Shown: positions 13,216 through 27,730, numbered from the stretch's first letter. The stretch is 64,000 nucleotides of DNA from Pseudomonas karstica (GCF_009707515.1 NZ_WLYI01000020.1:57569-121568); one strand, 5' to 3'. A program made the numbers and translations. Notes: generated by a model from the sequence alone, not told the origin.

Positions 13216-13890
13216 ATGCAATACAATCTCACCAGGATCGACCCGGATGCTCCTAACGAGCAGTACCCCATCGGCGAACGGGAAACTGTTTCCGATCCGT
13301 TAGAAGACCAAGTCCACAAAAACATCTACATGGGCAAGCTGGAAGACGTGCTGAACGGCGCGGTCAATTGGGGACGTAAGAACTCCCTGTGGCCGTACAA
13401 CTTCGGCCTGTCCTGCTGCTACGTGGAAATGACCACCGCCTTCACGGCGCCCCACGACATCGCGCGCTTTGGCGCCGAAGTTATCCGGGCATCGCCGCGC
13501 CAGGCGGACTTCATGGTTATCGCCGGTACCTGCTTTATCAAGATGGCGCCGATCATTCAGCGCCTCTACGAGCAAATGCTCGAGCCGAAGTGGGTTATCT
13601 CCATGGGTTCGTGCGCCAACTCCGGTGGCATGTACGACATCTACTCCGTGGTTCAGGGGGTGGACAAGTTCCTGCCCGTGGACGTCTACGTGCCTGGCTG
13701 CCCGCCCCGCCCTGAAGCATTCCTGCAAGGCTTGATGCTGCTGCAGGAATCGATTGGCAAGGAGCGTCGCCCACTTTCCTGGGTTGTCGGAGATCAAGGC
13801 GTATACCGCGCCGAGATGCCGTCACAAAAGGAGATGCGCCGCGAACAGCGTATTCAGGTCACCAACCTGCGCAGCCCCGACGAAGTCTGA
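13216..13890 (+). CDS. nuoB: NADH-quinone oxidoreductase subunit B
   Basis: Carries the terminal [4Fe-4S] cluster N2, next to the quinone site. 224 residues from ATG 13216. Ligands are seen as the tandem Cys67-Cys68 ([10 protein letters not shown]), Cys133 (GSCANSGG) and Cys162 (GCPPRPE). A TTG two codons upstream (13210) is in frame, but GAGG at 13204-13207 is best spaced for ATG 13216. A 73-nt gap separates it from nuoCD. Confidence 0.97.
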   Translation: MQYNLTRIDPDAPNEQYPIGERETVSDPLEDQVHKNIYMGKLEDVLNGAVNWGRKNSLWPYNFGLSCCYVEMTTAFTAPHDIARFGAEVIRASPRQADFMVIAGTCFIKMAPIIQRLYEQMLEPKWVISMGSCANSGGMYDIYSVVQGVDKFLPVDVYVPGCPPRPEAFLQGLMLLQESIGKERRPLSWVVGDQGVYRAEMPSQKEMRREQRIQVTNLRSPDEV

Positions 13891-13963
13891 TCCAGTGCCG
13901 CTTCTTTTTATAGAACGAAAACCTGGCTTCATTCTTTACGTTGACCGAAAGCGATAAAAAACC

Positions 13964-15748
13964 ATGACTACAGGCAGTGCTCGACGCATCCCGCCTTACA
14001 AGGCAGACGACCAGGATGTGGTCGTCGAACTCAATAACCGTTTTGGCCCTGACGCCTTCACCGCCCAGGCCACGCATACCGGTATGCCGGTGCTGTGGGT
14101 GGCGCGTGCCAAGCTTGTCGAGGTCCTGACCTTCCTGCGCAACCTGCCCAAGCCGTATGTCATGCTCTATGACCTGCATGGCGTGGATGAGCGTCTGCGT
14201 ACCAAGCGCCAGGGCTTGCCGAGCGGTGTCGACTTCACAGTGTTCTATCACCTGCTGTCGATCGAACGTAACAGCGACGTGATGATCAAGGTCGCCCTGT
14301 CTGAAAGCGACCTGAGCGTACCGACCGTGACCGGTATCTGGCCAAACGCCAACTGGTACGAGCGTGAAGTCTGGGACATGTTCGGTATCGACTTCCCGGG
14401 CCACCCGCACCTGTCGCGCATCATGATGCCACCGACCTGGGAAGGTCACCCGCTGCGCAAGGACTTCCCGGCCCGTGCCACTGAATTTGATCCATACAGC
14501 CTGACCCTGGCCAAGCAACAGCTGGAAGAAGAAGCCGCGCGCTTCCGCCCAGAAGACTGGGGCATGAAGCGCTCCAGCACCAACGAGGACTACATGTTCC
14601 TCAACCTGGGCCCGAACCACCCTTCGGCCCACGGTGCCTTCCGCATCATCCTGCAATTGGACGGCGAAGAAATCGTCGACTGCGTGCCGGACGTTGGCTA
14701 CCACCACCGTGGTGCCGAGAAAATGGCCGAGCGCCAGTCCTGGCACAGTTTCATCCCGTACACCGACCGTATCGACTACCTCGGCGGCGTGATGAACAAC
14801 CTGCCTTACGTGCTCTCGGTCGAGAAGCTGGCGGGCATCAAGGTTCCGGACAAGGTCGACACCATCCGCATCATGATGGCCGAGTTCTTCCGGATCACCA
14901 GCCACTTGCTGTTCCTGGGTACCTATATCCAGGACGTCGGCGCCATGACCCCGGTGTTCTTCACCTTCACCGACCGTCAACGGGCCTACAAGGTCATCGA
15001 AGCCATCACCGGTTTCCGCCTGCACCCGGCCTGGTACCGCATCGGCGGTGTGGCCCACGACCTGCCGAACGGCTGGGAGCGCCTGGTCAAGGAATTCATC
15101 GACTGGATGCCCAAGCGTCTGGACGAGTACCAAAAAGCCGCGTTGGACAACAGTATTCTCAAGGGCCGGACCATCGGCGTCGCCGCCTACAACACCAAAG
15201 AGGCCCTGGAGTGGGGCGTCACCGGTGCTGGCCTGCGTTCGACCGGTTGCGATTTCGACCTGCGTAAAGCGCGCCCGTACTCCGGCTACGAGAACTTCGA
15301 ATTCGAAGTCCCGCTGGCTGCCAATGGCGATGCCTACGACCGTTGCATCGTGCGCGTCGAAGAAATGCGCCAGAGCCTGAAAATCATCGAGCAGTGCATG
15401 CGCAACATGCCGGCCGGCCCTTACAAGGCGGATCACCCGCTGACCACGCCGCCGCCCAAAGAGCGCACGCTGCAGCACATCGAAACCCTGATCACGCACT
15501 TCCTGCAAGTTTCGTGGGGCCCGGTGATGCCGGCCAACGAATCCTTCCAGATGATTGAAGCGACCAAGGGTATCAACAGTTATTACCTGACGAGCGATGG
15601 CGGCACCATGAGCTACCGCACCCGGATTCGCACCCCAAGCTTCCCGCACTTGCAGCAGATCCCTTCGGTGATCAAAGGCGAGATGGTCGCGGACTTGATT
15701 GCGTACCTGGGTAGTATCGATTTCGTTATGGCCGACGTGGACCGCTAA
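13964..15748 (+). CDS. nuoC: NADH-quinone oxidoreductase subunit C/D (fused)
   Basis: Peripheral-arm subunits NuoC (about residues 1-190, with the signature region [16 protein letters not shown]) and NuoD (about 205-594, [10 protein letters not shown] at its start, quinone-binding side) joined in one 594-residue chain. Fusion of C and D is usual in gammaproteobacteria (also named nuoCD). NuoD lies against NuoB to form the quinone chamber. The stop is 2 nt before the nuoE start. Confidence 0.97.
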   Translation: MTTGSARRIPPYKADDQDVVVELNNRFGPDAFTAQATHTGMPVLWVARAKLVEVLTFLRNLPKPYVMLYDLHGVDERLRTKRQGLPSGVDFTVFYHLLSIERNSDVMIKVALSESDLSVPTVTGIWPNANWYEREVWDMFGIDFPGHPHLSRIMMPPTWEGHPLRKDFPARATEFDPYSLTLAKQQLEEEAARFRPEDWGMKRSSTNEDYMFLNLGPNHPSAHGAFRIILQLDGEEIVDCVPDVGYHHRGAEKMAERQSWHSFIPYTDRIDYLGGVMNNLPYVLSVEKLAGIKVPDKVDTIRIMMAEFFRITSHLLFLGTYIQDVGAMTPVFFTFTDRQRAYKVIEAITGFRLHPAWYRIGGVAHDLPNGWERLVKEFIDWMPKRLDEYQKAALDNSILKGRTIGVAAYNTKEALEWGVTGAGLRSTGCDFDLRKARPYSGYENFEFEVPLAANGDAYDRCIVRVEEMRQSLKIIEQCMRNMPAGPYKADHPLTTPPPKERTLQHIETLITHFLQVSWGPVMPANESFQMIEATKGINSYYLTSDGGTMSYRTRIRTPSFPHLQQIPSVIKGEMVADLIAYLGSIDFVMADVDR

Positions 15749-15750
15749 GC

Positions 15751-16248
15751 ATGAATAGCACGCTTATCCAGACAGACCGTTTCACCTTGAGTGAAACCGA
15801 GCGCTCGGCCATCGAGCACGAGCTGCATCACTACGAAGACCCGCGCGCGGCGTCGATCGAAGCCTTGAAGATCGTCCAGAAGGAACGTGGCTGGGTGCCG
15901 GACGGCGCCCTCTACGCCATCGGCGAGATGCTCGGCATCCCCGCCAGCGACGTTGAAGGTGTGGCGACGTTCTACAGCCAGATCTTCCGCCAGCCGGTTG
16001 GCCGCCACATCATTCGCGTGTGCGACAGCATGGTCTGCTACATCGGCGGCCACGAGTCCGTGGTCAGCGAGATCCAGAACAAGCTGGGCATCGGCCTCGG
16101 CCAGACCACCGCGGACGGGCGCTTCACCCTGCTGCCGGTGTGCTGCCTGGGCAACTGCGACAAGGCGCCGGCGTTGATGATCGACGACGACACATTCGGT
16201 GACGTGCAGCCTGCTGGCGTCACCCAATTGCTCGAGGGCTACCCATGA
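15751..16248 (+). CDS. nuoE: NADH-quinone oxidoreductase subunit E
   Basis: A 165-residue thioredoxin-like subunit of the NADH dehydrogenase module holding [2Fe-2S] cluster N1a. Ligand pattern C-x4-C ... C-x3-C is present at Cys91, Cys96, Cys132 and Cys136 ([11 protein letters not shown] and [10 protein letters not shown]). It begins 2 nt after nuoCD and overlaps nuoF by 4 nt (ATGA). Confidence 0.97.
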   Translation: MNSTLIQTDRFTLSETERSAIEHELHHYEDPRAASIEALKIVQKERGWVPDGALYAIGEMLGIPASDVEGVATFYSQIFRQPVGRHIIRVCDSMVCYIGGHESVVSEIQNKLGIGLGQTTADGRFTLLPVCCLGNCDKAPALMIDDDTFGDVQPAGVTQLLEGYP

Positions 16249-17600
16249 CCCTGACTTCCTTCGGCCCGGCCAACCTTATAAAGCGTTCGGCCGAGACTCA
16301 CCCGCTGACCTGGCGCCTGCGTGACGACGGCGAAGCCGTTTGGCTTGACGAGTACCAGGCCAAGAACGGTTATGCCGCCGCGCGCAAAGCCTTCGCCGAC
16401 ATGGCCCAGGACGATATTGTCCAGACCGTGAAAGACGCAGGCTTGAAAGGCCGCGGCGGTGCAGGCTTCCCCACTGGTGTGAAATGGGGCCTGATGCCCA
16501 AAGACGAATCCATCAACATCCGCTACTTGCTGTGCAACGCGGATGAAATGGAGCCGAACACCTGGAAAGACCGCATGCTGATGGAGCAACTGCCCCATCT
16601 GCTGATCGAGGGCATGCTGATCAGCGCCCGCGCGCTGAAAACCTACCGTGGCTACATCTTCCTGCGTGGCGAGTACACCACCGCCGCCAAGCACCTGAAC
16701 CGTGCCGTGCAAGAAGCCAAGGCAGCAGGCCTGTTGGGCAAGAACATCTTAGGTTCCGGTTTCGACTTCGAATTGTTCGTGCACACCGGCGCCGGGCGTT
16801 ATATCTGCGGTGAAGAAACCGCACTGATCAACTCCCTCGAAGGCCGCCGAGCCAACCCGCGTTCCAAGCCGCCCTTCCCTGCCGCCGTTGGCGTGTGGGG
16901 CAAGCCGACCTGCGTGAACAACGTTGAAACCCTGTGCAACGTACCGGCAATCATTGCCGACGGCGTCGACTGGTACAAATCGTTGGCCCGTGAAGGCAGT
17001 GAAGACATGGGCACCAAGCTCATGGGCTTCTCCGGCAAGGTCAAGAACCCGGGTTTGTGGGAACTGCCATTTGGTGTCACAGGCCGTGAGCTGTTCGAGG
17101 ACTACGCCGGCGGCATGCGCGACGGCTATACCTTGAAAGCCTGGCAGCCTGGCGGCGCCGGCACCGGTTTCCTGTTGCCCGAGCACCTGGACGCACAAAT
17201 GTATGCCGGCGGCATCGCCAAGGTTGGCACCCGTATGGGTACCGGCCTGGCCATGGCGGTGGACGACAGCGTCAACATGGTTTCCTTGCTGCGCAACATG
17301 GAGCAGTTCTTCTCCCGCGAATCCTGTGGTTTCTGCACCCCTTGCCGCGATGGTTTGCCATGGAGCGTCAAGCTCTTGATGGCCATCGAGAAAGGTGAAG
17401 GCCAACCCGGTGATATCGAGACCCTGCTGGGTCTGGTCGGTTTCCTCGGCCCAGGCAAGACCTTCTGTGCTCACGCACCGGGCGCCGTGGAGCCATTGGG
17501 CAGCGCCATCAAATACTTCCGCTCGGAGTTCGAAGCCGGCATCGCGCCCAAAAGCGCCGCCGTCCCGCCTCTGGCAAAGCCGATCGTAGTCGGCGCGTAA
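16245..17600 (+). CDS. nuoF: NADH-quinone oxidoreductase subunit F (NADH/FMN-binding)
   Basis: Binds NADH, FMN and [4Fe-4S] cluster N3, the electron entry point of complex I. 451 residues. The glycine-rich nucleotide site [10 protein letters not shown] is at 69-78, the FMN-side segment [19 protein letters not shown] at about 182-200, and N3 ligands are Cys361, Cys364, Cys367 (SCGFCTPC) and Cys408. Translationally coupled to nuoE; followed by the largest gap in the operon. Confidence 0.98.
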   Translation: MTLTSFGPANLIKRSAETHPLTWRLRDDGEAVWLDEYQAKNGYAAARKAFADMAQDDIVQTVKDAGLKGRGGAGFPTGVKWGLMPKDESINIRYLLCNADEMEPNTWKDRMLMEQLPHLLIEGMLISARALKTYRGYIFLRGEYTTAAKHLNRAVQEAKAAGLLGKNILGSGFDFELFVHTGAGRYICGEETALINSLEGRRANPRSKPPFPAAVGVWGKPTCVNNVETLCNVPAIIADGVDWYKSLAREGSEDMGTKLMGFSGKVKNPGLWELPFGVTGRELFEDYAGGMRDGYTLKAWQPGGAGTGFLLPEHLDAQMYAGGIAKVGTRMGTGLAMAVDDSVNMVSLLRNMEQFFSRESCGFCTPCRDGLPWSVKLLMAIEKGEGQPGDIETLLGLVGFLGPGKTFCAHAPGAVEPLGSAIKYFRSEFEAGIAPKSAAVPPLAKPIVVGA

Positions 17601-17734
17601 CGTTTAAAAAAGCAAGGGTCCGTGCCCGCAGCTTTCTCATGTGATGACGCCTTAACGGCTGTGTTGATTCACATGAATAACAAGATTCCATTAGCCACGC
17701 CCGCTGACAACGGGCCAACGAAGAACTTTGAACC
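17601..17734 (+). promoter_or_regulatory. nuoF-nuoG intercistronic gap with hairpin
   Basis: A 134-nt gap, unusual in an operon whose other junctions are mostly overlaps or under 75 nt. It contains the 7-bp inverted repeat CATGTGA (17638-17644) / TCACATG (17669-17675). No T-run follows, so a terminator is unlikely; mRNA processing or a secondary promoter is possible. Confidence 0.4.
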
Positions 17735-20449
17735 ATGGCCACTATCCACGTAGACGGCAAAGAGCTCGAAGTCGATGGGGCAGACAACCTGTTACAGGCG
17801 TGTCTGTCGCTAGGCCTCGACATCCCATATTTCTGCTGGCACCCCGCCCTTGGCAGCGTTGGCGCTTGCCGCCAGTGCGCGGTCAAGCAGTACACCGACG
17901 AGAACGACACCCGTGGTCGCATCGTCATGTCCTGCATGACCCCCGCCACCGACGGCAGCTGGATCTCCATCGAAGACGAAGAAGCGAAAGTGTTTCGCGC
18001 CAGCGTCGTTGAATGGTTGATGACCAACCACCCCCACGACTGCCCGGTCTGTGAGGAAGGCGGTCACTGTCACCTGCAAGACATGACGGTGATGACCGGC
18101 CACAACGAGCGCCGCTATCGTTTTACCAAACGCACTCACCAGAATCAGGACCTGGGCCCGTTCATTTCCCATGAAATGAACCGCTGCATCGCCTGCTATC
18201 GCTGCGTGCGTTTCTATAAAGACTACGCGGGCGGCACCGACCTGGGCGTATTCGGCGCACACGACAACGTGTACTTCGGTCGCGTTGAAGACGGCGTGCT
18301 CGAAAGCGAGTTCTCCGGCAACCTCACCGAGGTCTGCCCGACCGGTGTGTTCACCGACAAAACTCACTCCGAGCGCTACAACCGTAAGTGGGACATGCAG
18401 TTCTCGCCAAGCATCTGCCATGGTTGCTCCAGCGGTTGCAACATCTCCCCGGGCGAGCGTTACGGCGAACTGCGCCGGATCGAAAACCGCTTCAACGGCT
18501 CGGTCAACCAGTACTTCCTGTGCGACCGTGGCCGTTTCGGCTATGGCTACGTCAACCGCGAAGACCGCCCGCGCCAGCCGCTGCTGGCAGATGGCGCCAA
18601 GCTGAGCCTGGACGACGCGCTGGATAAAGCCGCCGACCTGCTGCGCGGTCGCAACATCGTCGGTATCGGTTCGCCCCGCGCCAGCCTCGAAAGCAACTAC
18701 GCGTTGCGCGAGCTGGTGGGCGCCGAGCACTTCTACTGCGGTATCGAAGCCGGTGAGCTGGAGCGCATCCGCCTGGTCCTGCAAGTGCTGAACGACAGCC
18801 CACTGCCCGTTCCGAACATGCGCGACATCGAAGACCACGACGCAATTTTCGTCCTCGGTGAAGACCTGACCCAAACCGCTGCTCGTGTGGCGCTGTCCCT
18901 GCGCCAGTCGGTAAAAGGCAAGGCCGAGGACATGGCCGACGCCATGCGCGTCCAGCCATGGCTCGACGCCGCGGTGAAAAATATCGGCCAGAACGCGTTG
19001 AACCCGCTATTTATCGCAAGCCTGGCTGACACCAAGCTCGACGACATCGCCGAAGAATGCGTACACGCAGCGCCCGACGACCTGGCCCGCATCGGTTTCG
19101 CCGTGGCCCACGCCCTCGACGCCAGCGCCCCTGCCGTCGAAGGCCTGGACGCCGAAGCCCTGGAACTGGCCAAGCGCATCGCCGACGCCCTGTTGGCAGC
19201 CAAACGTCCATTGATCATTGCCGGTACCTCCCTGGGTTCCAAGGCGCTGATCGAAGCCGCCGCCAACATCGCCAAGGCCCTGAAGCTGCGCGACAAGAAC
19301 GGCTCCATCAGCCTGATCGTGCCGGAAGCCAACAGCCTCGGCCTGGCCATGCTGGGTGGTGAATCGGTAGACGCCGCGCTGCAAGCCGTGATCGACGGCA
19401 GTAGCGATGCCATCGTGGTGCTGGAAAACGATCTGTACACCCGCACTGATTCGGCCAAGGTCGACGCAGCGCTGAACGCGGCCAAAGTACTGATCGTTGC
19501 CGACCATCAGAAGACCACAACCAGCGACCGCGCCGACCTGGTTCTGCCAGCCGCCAGTTTTGCTGAAGGCGACGGTACCCTGGTCAGCCAGGAAGGCCGC
19601 GCCCAGCGTTTCTTCCAGGTCTTCGATCCTAAGTACATGGACGCCAGCATCCTGGTTCACGAAGGCTGGCGCTGGCTGCATGCCCTGCGCGCCACCCTGC
19701 TGAATCAACCGATCGACTGGCCCCAACTCGACCACGTCACCGCAGCCGTCGCCGCAAGCACGCCGCAACTGGCGCGTATCGTCGATGCCGCACCGTCCGC
19801 CGCGTTCCGCATCAAGGGCATGAAACTGGCCCGTGAACCGCTGCGTTACTCCGGTCGTACCGCCATGCGCGCCGACATCAGCGTGCACGAACCGCGTACC
19901 CCGCAAGACAACGACACCGCGTTTTCCTTCTCCATGGAAGGTTATTCGGGTTCGGTCGAACCGCGTCAGCAAGTACCTTTCGCCTGGTCTCCAGGCTGGA
20001 ACTCGCCGCAAGCCTGGAACAAGTTCCAGGACGAAGTCGGTGGTCACATCCGCGCTGGCGACCCGGGCACCCGCCTGATCGAAAGTGCTGGTGACTCGCT
20101 GAACTGGTTCGCCGCTGCCCCACGTCCGTTCAACCCGGCCCAGGGTACCTGGCAGGTCGTGCCGTTCTTCCACCTGTTCGGCAGCGAAGAGAACTCTTCT
20201 AAAGCCGCGCCGGTACAAGGGCGCATTCCAGAAGCCTACGTATCCCTGGCCAAGTCCGAAGCCGATCGCCTGGGCGTCAACGACGGTGCCTTGCTCAGTT
20301 TGACCGTAGCAGGCAAGACCTTGCGTCTGCCGCTGCGCATCAACGAAGAGCTGGGCGCTGGCCTGGTTGCACTGCCAAAAGGCATCGCCGGCATTCCTCC
20401 GGCAATCTTTGGCCAAACCGTTGACGGTCTGCAGGAGGCAGCGCAATGA
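17735..20449 (+). CDS. nuoG: NADH-quinone oxidoreductase subunit G
   Basis: Largest peripheral subunit, 904 residues. Clusters read from the sequence: [2Fe-2S] N1b at Cys34, Cys45, Cys48, Cys67; His-ligated [4Fe-4S] N5 at His99, Cys103, Cys106, Cys112; [4Fe-4S] N4 at Cys151, Cys154, Cys157, Cys201; and the off-path N7 cluster at Cys228, Cys231, Cys235, Cys263 (CHGCSSGC). N7 is found only in some bacteria. The remainder is a molybdopterin-oxidoreductase-like domain without cofactor. Overlaps nuoH by 4 nt. Confidence 0.97.
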   Translation: MATIHVDGKELEVDGADNLLQACLSLGLDIPYFCWHPALGSVGACRQCAVKQYTDENDTRGRIVMSCMTPATDGSWISIEDEEAKVFRASVVEWLMTNHPHDCPVCEEGGHCHLQDMTVMTGHNERRYRFTKRTHQNQDLGPFISHEMNRCIACYRCVRFYKDYAGGTDLGVFGAHDNVYFGRVEDGVLESEFSGNLTEVCPTGVFTDKTHSERYNRKWDMQFSPSICHGCSSGCNISPGERYGELRRIENRFNGSVNQYFLCDRGRFGYGYVNREDRPRQPLLADGAKLSLDDALDKAADLLRGRNIVGIGSPRASLESNYALRELVGAEHFYCGIEAGELERIRLVLQVLNDSPLPVPNMRDIEDHDAIFVLGEDLTQTAARVALSLRQSVKGKAEDMADAMRVQPWLDAAVKNIGQNALNPLFIASLADTKLDDIAEECVHAAPDDLARIGFAVAHALDASAPAVEGLDAEALELAKRIADALLAAKRPLIIAGTSLGSKALIEAAANIAKALKLRDKNGSISLIVPEANSLGLAMLGGESVDAALQAVIDGSSDAIVVLENDLYTRTDSAKVDAALNAAKVLIVADHQKTTTSDRADLVLPAASFAEGDGTLVSQEGRAQRFFQVFDPKYMDASILVHEGWRWLHALRATLLNQPIDWPQLDHVTAAVAASTPQLARIVDAAPSAAFRIKGMKLAREPLRYSGRTAMRADISVHEPRTPQDNDTAFSFSMEGYSGSVEPRQQVPFAWSPGWNSPQAWNKFQDEVGGHIRAGDPGTRLIESAGDSLNWFAAAPRPFNPAQGTWQVVPFFHLFGSEENSSKAAPVQGRIPEAYVSLAKSEADRLGVNDGALLSLTVAGKTLRLPLRINEELGAGLVALPKGIAGIPPAIFGQTVDGLQEAAQ

Positions 20450-21453
20450 CCTGGTTCACCCCTGAAGTGATCGACGTGATCATCGCGGTGGTCAAGGCCA
20501 TCGTGATCCTGTTGGCCGTGGTCGTCGCGGGCGCTCTGCTCAGCTTCGTCGAACGTCGCCTGCTGGGCTGGTGGCAGGACCGTTACGGCCCGAACCGCGT
20601 TGGCCCGTTCGGCATGTTCCAGATCGCCGCCGACATGCTGAAAATGTTCTTCAAGGAAGACTGGACACCGCCGTTTGCCGACAAGGTGATCTTCACCCTG
20701 GCACCGGTGGTGGCCATGAGCGCCTTGCTGATTGCCTTCGCGGTCATCCCGATCACCCCGACCTGGGGCGTGGCGGACCTGAACATCGGCTTGCTGTTCT
20801 TCTTCGCCATGGCCGGCCTGTCGGTCTACGCGGTGCTGTTCGCCGGTTGGGCCAGCAACAACAAGTTCGCCCTCTTGGGTAGCTTGCGGGCCTCCGCACA
20901 AACCGTGTCCTACGAAGTGTTCATGGGCCTGGCGCTGATGGGCATCGTGGTACAGGTTGGCTCGTTCAACATGCGCGACATCGTCGAGTACCAGGCGCAG
21001 AACCTGTGGTTCATCATTCCGCAGTTCTTCGGTTTCTGTACCTTCTTCATCGCTGGCGTGGCCGTGACTCACCGTCACCCCTTCGACCAGCCGGAAGCGG
21101 AACAGGAACTGGCCGATGGTTACCACATTGAATACGCCGGCATGAAATGGGGCATGTTCTTCGTCGGTGAGTACATCGGCATCATCTTGATCTCGGCCCT
21201 GCTGGTCACGCTGTTCTTCGGCGGCTGGCACGGACCGTTCGGCATCCTGCCGCAACTGGCTTTCTTCTGGTTCTTCTTGAAGACCGCGTTCTTCATCATG
21301 CTGTTCATCCTGCTGCGCGCTTCCATCCCGCGCCCACGGTATGACCAGGTGATGGATTTCAGCTGGAGATTCTGCCTGCCGCTGACCCTGATCAATTTGC
21401 TGGTGACTGCTGCCGTTGTGTTGTGGAACACGCCAGCGGGCGCGGTTCAGTGA
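20446..21453 (+). CDS. nuoH: NADH-quinone oxidoreductase subunit H
   Basis: A 335-residue integral membrane subunit that joins the peripheral arm to the membrane arm and forms part of the quinone tunnel. About eight hydrophobic helices are visible. The conserved cytoplasmic loops [21 protein letters not shown] and [22 protein letters not shown] are present. ATGA overlap with nuoG; nuoI follows after 11 nt. Confidence 0.97.
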   Translation: MTWFTPEVIDVIIAVVKAIVILLAVVVAGALLSFVERRLLGWWQDRYGPNRVGPFGMFQIAADMLKMFFKEDWTPPFADKVIFTLAPVVAMSALLIAFAVIPITPTWGVADLNIGLLFFFAMAGLSVYAVLFAGWASNNKFALLGSLRASAQTVSYEVFMGLALMGIVVQVGSFNMRDIVEYQAQNLWFIIPQFFGFCTFFIAGVAVTHRHPFDQPEAEQELADGYHIEYAGMKWGMFFVGEYIGIILISALLVTLFFGGWHGPFGILPQLAFFWFFLKTAFFIMLFILLRASIPRPRYDQVMDFSWRFCLPLTLINLLVTAAVVLWNTPAGAVQ

Positions 21454-21464
21454 GGATTTGACCC

Positions 21465-22013
21465 ATGTTCAAATATATTGGCGACATCGTTAAGGGTACC
21501 GGTACCCAGTTGCGAAGCCTGGTGATGGTGTTCGGTCACGGCTTTCGCAAACGCGACACCCTGCAATACCCGGAAGAAGCGGTGTACCTGCCGCCGCGCT
21601 ATCGCGGCCGTATCGTGCTGACCCGCGACCCCGACGGCGAAGAGCGTTGCGTAGCCTGTAACCTGTGCGCCGTGGCGTGCCCGGTGGGCTGCATTTCGCT
21701 GCAGAAAGCAGAAACCGAAGACGGTCGTTGGTACCCGGACTTTTTCCGCATCAACTTCTCGCGCTGCATTTTTTGTGGCCTCTGCGAGGAAGCCTGCCCG
21801 ACCACCGCGATCCAGCTGACACCGGATTTCGAGATGGCCGAGTTCAAACGTCAGGACCTGGTGTACGAGAAAGAAGATCTTTTGATTTCCGGTCCCGGTA
21901 AAAACCCTGATTACAACTTCTATCGTGTTGCAGGTATGGCCGTTGCCGGTAAGCCAAAAGGCGCCGCACAAAACGAAGCCGAACCGATCAACGTGAAGAG
22001 CTTGCTGCCTTAA
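21465..22013 (+). CDS. nuoI: NADH-quinone oxidoreductase subunit I
   Basis: A 182-residue 8-Fe ferredoxin subunit with clusters N6a and N6b. The two CxxCxxCxxxC motifs have ligands Cys62, 65, 68, 72 ([12 protein letters not shown]) and Cys101, 104, 107, 111 ([12 protein letters not shown]). It passes electrons from NuoG to NuoB. Confidence 0.97.
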   Translation: MFKYIGDIVKGTGTQLRSLVMVFGHGFRKRDTLQYPEEAVYLPPRYRGRIVLTRDPDGEERCVACNLCAVACPVGCISLQKAETEDGRWYPDFFRINFSRCIFCGLCEEACPTTAIQLTPDFEMAEFKRQDLVYEKEDLLISGPGKNPDYNFYRVAGMAVAGKPKGAAQNEAEPINVKSLLP

Positions 22014-22022
22014 GGAAGAAAG

Positions 22023-22526
22023 ATGGAATTCGCTTTCTATTTCGCATCGGGTATTGCAGTAGTGTCCACGCTTCGCGTGATCACCAACACCAACCCCGTG
22101 CACGCCCTGCTCTACCTGATCATTTCGCTGATCGCCGTGGCCATGACCTTTTTCGCACTCGGCGCACCGTTCGCCGGCGTGCTGGAAGTGATCGCCTACG
22201 CTGGCGCCATCATGGTGCTGTTCGTGTTTGTGGTGATGATGCTCAACCTGGGGCCGGCTTCGGTCGCCCAGGAACGCGTCTGGCTCAAACCCGGCATCTG
22301 GCTCGGCCCGGTGATCCTGGCAGCCCTGCTGCTGGCTGAACTGCTGTATGTGCTGTTCGCTCACCAGAGCGGCCAGGCCATCGGCCACACCACCGTAGAC
22401 GCCAAGGCCGTGGGCATCAGCCTGTTCGGTCCGTACCTGCTGGTGGTCGAACTGGCTTCGATGCTGCTGCTCGCGGCAGTCATCACGGCCTTCCACTTGG
22501 GCCGCAACGAAGCCAAGGAGCAATGA
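22023..22526 (+). CDS. nuoJ: NADH-quinone oxidoreductase subunit J
   Basis: A 167-residue membrane subunit with about five transmembrane helices. The conserved third helix region [20 protein letters not shown] is present. It starts after an AAGGAAGAAAG ribosome site; its end overlaps the region just before nuoK. Confidence 0.96.
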   Translation: MEFAFYFASGIAVVSTLRVITNTNPVHALLYLIISLIAVAMTFFALGAPFAGVLEVIAYAGAIMVLFVFVVMMLNLGPASVAQERVWLKPGIWLGPVILAALLLAELLYVLFAHQSGQAIGHTTVDAKAVGISLFGPYLLVVELASMLLLAAVITAFHLGRNEAKEQ

Positions 22527-22528
22527 CG

Positions 22529-22833
22529 ATGCCTGCTATCCCTTTGGAGCATGGTCTGGCGGTCGCCGGCATCCTGTTCTGCCTTGGCCTGGTCGGCCTG
22601 ATGGTTCGCCGTAACATTTTGTTCGTGTTGATGAGCCTGGAAATCATGATGAACGCCGCGGCACTGGCGTTCATCGTGGCAGGTGCGCGTTGGGGACAAC
22701 CGGATGGACAAGTCATGTTCATCCTGGTGATCAGCCTGGCAGCCGCCGAAGCCAGCATTGGCCTGGCGATCCTGCTGCAACTGTATCGTCGCTTCCACAC
22801 GCTTGATATCGACGCTGCCAGTGAGATGCGCGG

Positions 22834-22837
<4 letters not shown>
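22529..22837 (+). CDS. nuoK: NADH-quinone oxidoreductase subunit K
   Basis: A 102-residue MrpC-like membrane subunit with three transmembrane helices. The two conserved membrane glutamates of the proton path are Glu38 (LMSLEIMMN) and Glu74 (AAAEASIGL). An ATG at 22523 overlaps the nuoJ stop but is only 2 nt from the AGGAG site (22516-22520); ATG 22529 is 8 nt away and gives the standard N-terminus [10 protein letters not shown]. Overlaps nuoL by 4 nt. Confidence 0.94.
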
Positions 22838-24687
<1,850 letters not shown>

Positions 24688-24726
24688 TATGAACTTTGCG
24701 AACTTGCGAAAGGAAACGAGCCCGTC

Positions 24727-26259
24727 ATGATTCTGCCCTGGCTAATCCTGATCCCTTTTATCGGCGGCCTGCTCTGCTGGATGGGCGAGCGCTTCGGCGC
24801 TACCCTGCCCCGCTGGATTGCGTTGCTGACCATGTCCCTGGAACTCGCACTCGGCCTCTGGCTGTGGGCCCACGGCGACTATTCACTTGCTCCGGCGCCT
24901 GGCGCCGATCCGACCTGGGCCATCGAGTTCAAACACGTCTGGATCGAGCGCTTCGGCATCAACGTGCACCTGGCCCTCGATGGCCTGTCGCTGCTGATGA
25001 TCCTGCTGACCGGTCTGCTGGGTATCCTCTCGGTACTCTGCTCCTGGAAAGAGATTCAGCGTCATGTGGGCTTCTTCCACCTGAACCTGATGTGGATCCT
25101 GGGCGGCGTGGTCGGCGTATTCCTCGCCCTCGACCTGTTCATGTTCTTCTTCTTCTGGGAAATGATGCTGGTGCCGATGTACTTCCTCATCGCGCTCTGG
25201 GGTCACAGTTCTTCGGATGGCAAGAAAACCCGGATCTACGCGGCGACCAAGTTCTTCATCTTCACCCAGGCTTCCGGCCTGATCATGCTGGTGGCGATCC
25301 TGGGTCTGGTACTGGTCAACTTCAACAACACCGGCGTGATTACCTTCAACTACGCCGACCTGTTGAAAACCCAGATGTCGCTCACCACCGAGTACATCCT
25401 GATGTTGGGCTTCTTCATCGCGTTTGCGGTGAAGCTGCCGGTGGTGCCGTTCCACTCCTGGTTGCCTGACGCTCATGCCCAGGCGCCGACCGCAGGTTCC
25501 GTGGACCTGGCGGGTATCCTGTTGAAGACCGCTGCTTACGGCCTGCTTCGTTTCGCCCTGCCGCTGTTCCCGAACGCCTCGGCCGAGTTTGCGCCGATCG
25601 CCATGACCCTGGGTCTTATCGGGATCTTCTACGGTGCGTTCCTGGCCTTCGCGCAAACCGACATCAAGCGTCTGATTGCCTTCTCGTCCGTTTCCCACAT
25701 GGGCTTCGTACTGATCGGCATCTACTCCGGCAGCCAGTTGGCCTTGCAAGGTGCCGTGATCCAGATGCTGGCCCACGGTGTTTCGGCAGCCGCGCTGTTT
25801 ATCCTCAGTGGTCAGTTGTACGAGCGCCTGCATACCCGTGACATGCGTGAAATGGGTGGTGTGTGGTCGCGTATCGCCTACCTGCCGGCCATCAGCCTGT
25901 TCTTCGCCGCTGCGTCCCTGGGCTTGCCGGGTACCGGTAACTTCATCGGCGAGTTCCTGATCCTGATGGGTGCGTTCGTGCAGACACCGTGGATCAGCGC
26001 CATTGCCACCTCCGGCCTGGTGTTCGGTTCGGTTTACTCGCTGATCATGATCCACCGTGCCTATTTCGGCCCGGCCAAGTCCGACACCGTCCTGCAAGGG
26101 ATGGATGCTCGCGAACTGATCATGGTGCTCGGCCTTGCGGTATTGCTGATCTACATCGGCGTGTACCCGCAACCGTTCCTGGATACTTCTGCCGCGACGA
26201 TGCATGGCGTGCAGCAGTGGTTCAGCACCGCCTTCTCTCAACTCGCTTCGGCCCGGTAA
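24727..26259 (+). CDS. nuoM: NADH-quinone oxidoreductase subunit M
   Basis: Second antiporter-like pumping subunit, 510 residues, about 14 transmembrane helices. Key features are the membrane Glu in [14 protein letters not shown], Lys in [20 protein letters not shown], and the [16 protein letters not shown] helix. A GAAAGGAAACGAG site lies upstream of the ATG. Confidence 0.97.
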   Translation: MILPWLILIPFIGGLLCWMGERFGATLPRWIALLTMSLELALGLWLWAHGDYSLAPAPGADPTWAIEFKHVWIERFGINVHLALDGLSLLMILLTGLLGILSVLCSWKEIQRHVGFFHLNLMWILGGVVGVFLALDLFMFFFFWEMMLVPMYFLIALWGHSSSDGKKTRIYAATKFFIFTQASGLIMLVAILGLVLVNFNNTGVITFNYADLLKTQMSLTTEYILMLGFFIAFAVKLPVVPFHSWLPDAHAQAPTAGSVDLAGILLKTAAYGLLRFALPLFPNASAEFAPIAMTLGLIGIFYGAFLAFAQTDIKRLIAFSSVSHMGFVLIGIYSGSQLALQGAVIQMLAHGVSAAALFILSGQLYERLHTRDMREMGGVWSRIAYLPAISLFFAAASLGLPGTGNFIGEFLILMGAFVQTPWISAIATSGLVFGSVYSLIMIHRAYFGPAKSDTVLQGMDARELIMVLGLAVLLIYIGVYPQPFLDTSAATMHGVQQWFSTAFSQLASAR

Positions 26260-26266
26260 GAGCGCT

Positions 26267-27730
26267 ATGGAATTCACGATCCAACACTTTATCGCGCTTG
26301 CGCCGCTGCTGATCACCAGCCTCACCATCGTGGTGGTGATGCTGGCGATCGCCTGGCGCCGCAATCACTCGCAAACGTTCCTGCTGTCCACCGCCGGCCT
26401 GAACCTGGCCTTGCTGTCGATCATCCCGGCACTCAAGGTTGCACCACTGGCGGTCACTCCGTTGATGATGGTCGATGACTTCGCGCTGCTGTACATCGCG
26501 TTGATCCTGGTTGCCACCCTGGCCTGCGTCACCCTCGCCCACGCCTACCTCGGCGAAGGCGGTACCGGCTACCCAGGCAACAAGGAAGAGCTGTACCTGC
26601 TGATCCTGCTGGCTGCAGCCGGCGGTATCGTGTTGGTCAGCGCGCAGCACCTGGCCGGCTTGTTCATCGGCTTGGAACTGCTGTCGGTCCCGACCTACGG
26701 CCTGGTGGCATACGCCTTCTTCAACAAGCGTTCCCTGGAGGCCGGCATCAAGTACATGGTGCTGTCGGCTGCCGGTTCCGCGTTCCTGTTGTTCGGCATG
26801 GCCCTGCTCTATGCCGAAGCCGGCAGCCTGAGCTTCAGCGGTATCGGTCACGCCCTGGCGTCCACCAGCATGCCTGCGCCAATCGCCCAACTGGGCCTGG
26901 GGATGATGCTGATCGGCCTGGCGTTCAAGCTGTCGCTGGTGCCGTTCCACTTGTGGACCCCAGACGTGTACGAAGGCGCCCCGGCGCCTGTCGCTGCGTT
27001 CCTGGCCACGGCCTCGAAAGTGGCGGTGTTTGCGGTAATGGTGCGCCTGTTCCAGATTTCCCCTGCGGCCAACACCGGCGTGCTGAGCAACGTACTGACC
27101 ATCATCGCCATCGCGTCGATCCTGTTCGGTAACCTGCTGGCCCTGACCCAGAACAACCTCAAGCGTCTTCTGGGTTACTCGTCCATCGCCCACTTCGGTT
27201 ACCTGCTGATCGCCCTGGTGGCGAGCAAAGGCCTGGCAGTGGAAGCGATTGGCGTGTACCTGGTCACCTACGTGATCACCAGCCTCGGCGCCTTCGGTGT
27301 GATCACGCTGATGTCCTCGCCTTATAAAGGCCGTGACGCTGACGCCTTGTACGAGTATCGCGGCCTGTTCTGGCGTCGCCCGTACCTGACCGCCGTACTG
27401 ACCGTGATGATGCTGTCGCTGGCCGGTATCCCGCTGACCGCTGGCTTCATCGGCAAGTTCTACATCGTCGCTACCGGTGTTGAAGCCCACGAGTGGTGGT
27501 TGGTTGCCTCCCTGGTGCTGGGTAGCGCCATTGGCGTGTTCTACTACCTGCGCGTGATGGTCACCCTGTACCTGATCGAGCCAAACCTGCGTCGTGTAGA
27601 CGCCGAGTTGCACTGGGAACAGAAAGCCGGCGGCGTGATGCTGCTGGCAATCGCCCTGCTGGCGTTCTTCCTGGGCGTGTACCCACAACCGTTGCTCACC
27701 CTGGTGCAGCATGCGGTGATGGCGGGTTGA
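26267..27730 (+). CDS. nuoN: NADH-quinone oxidoreductase subunit N
   Basis: Third antiporter-like pumping subunit, 487 residues. It has the membrane Glu in [15 protein letters not shown] and the Lys helix [20 protein letters not shown]. The ORF is open from 26204, inside nuoM, but [13 protein letters not shown] at 26267 is the family N-terminus and lies 7 nt after the nuoM stop. Last gene of the operon; tandem terminators follow. Confidence 0.97.
   Translation: MEFTIQHFIALAPLLITSLTIVVVMLAIAWRRNHSQTFLLSTAGLNLALLSIIPALKVAPLAVTPLMMVDDFALLYIALILVATLACVTLAHAYLGEGGTGYPGNKEELYLLILLAAAGGIVLVSAQHLAGLFIGLELLSVPTYGLVAYAFFNKRSLEAGIKYMVLSAAGSAFLLFGMALLYAEAGSLSFSGIGHALASTSMPAPIAQLGLGMMLIGLAFKLSLVPFHLWTPDVYEGAPAPVAAFLATASKVAVFAVMVRLFQISPAANTGVLSNVLTIIAIASILFGNLLALTQNNLKRLLGYSSIAHFGYLLIALVASKGLAVEAIGVYLVTYVITSLGAFGVITLMSSPYKGRDADALYEYRGLFWRRPYLTAVLTVMMLSLAGIPLTAGFIGKFYIVATGVEAHEWWLVASLVLGSAIGVFYYLRVMVTLYLIEPNLRRVDAELHWEQKAGGVMLLAIALLAFFLGVYPQPLLTLVQHAVMAG

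Noticed and set aside
13859..15649. 596-codon minus-strand frame opposite nuoCD
   Set aside because: Antisense shadow; the product has no family resemblance while the + strand is a textbook NuoCD.
22523..22528. Upstream ATG for nuoK that would overlap nuoJ by 4 nt
   Set aside because: Only 2 nt from the AGGAG site; the ATG at 22529 has proper spacing and gives the standard N-terminus.
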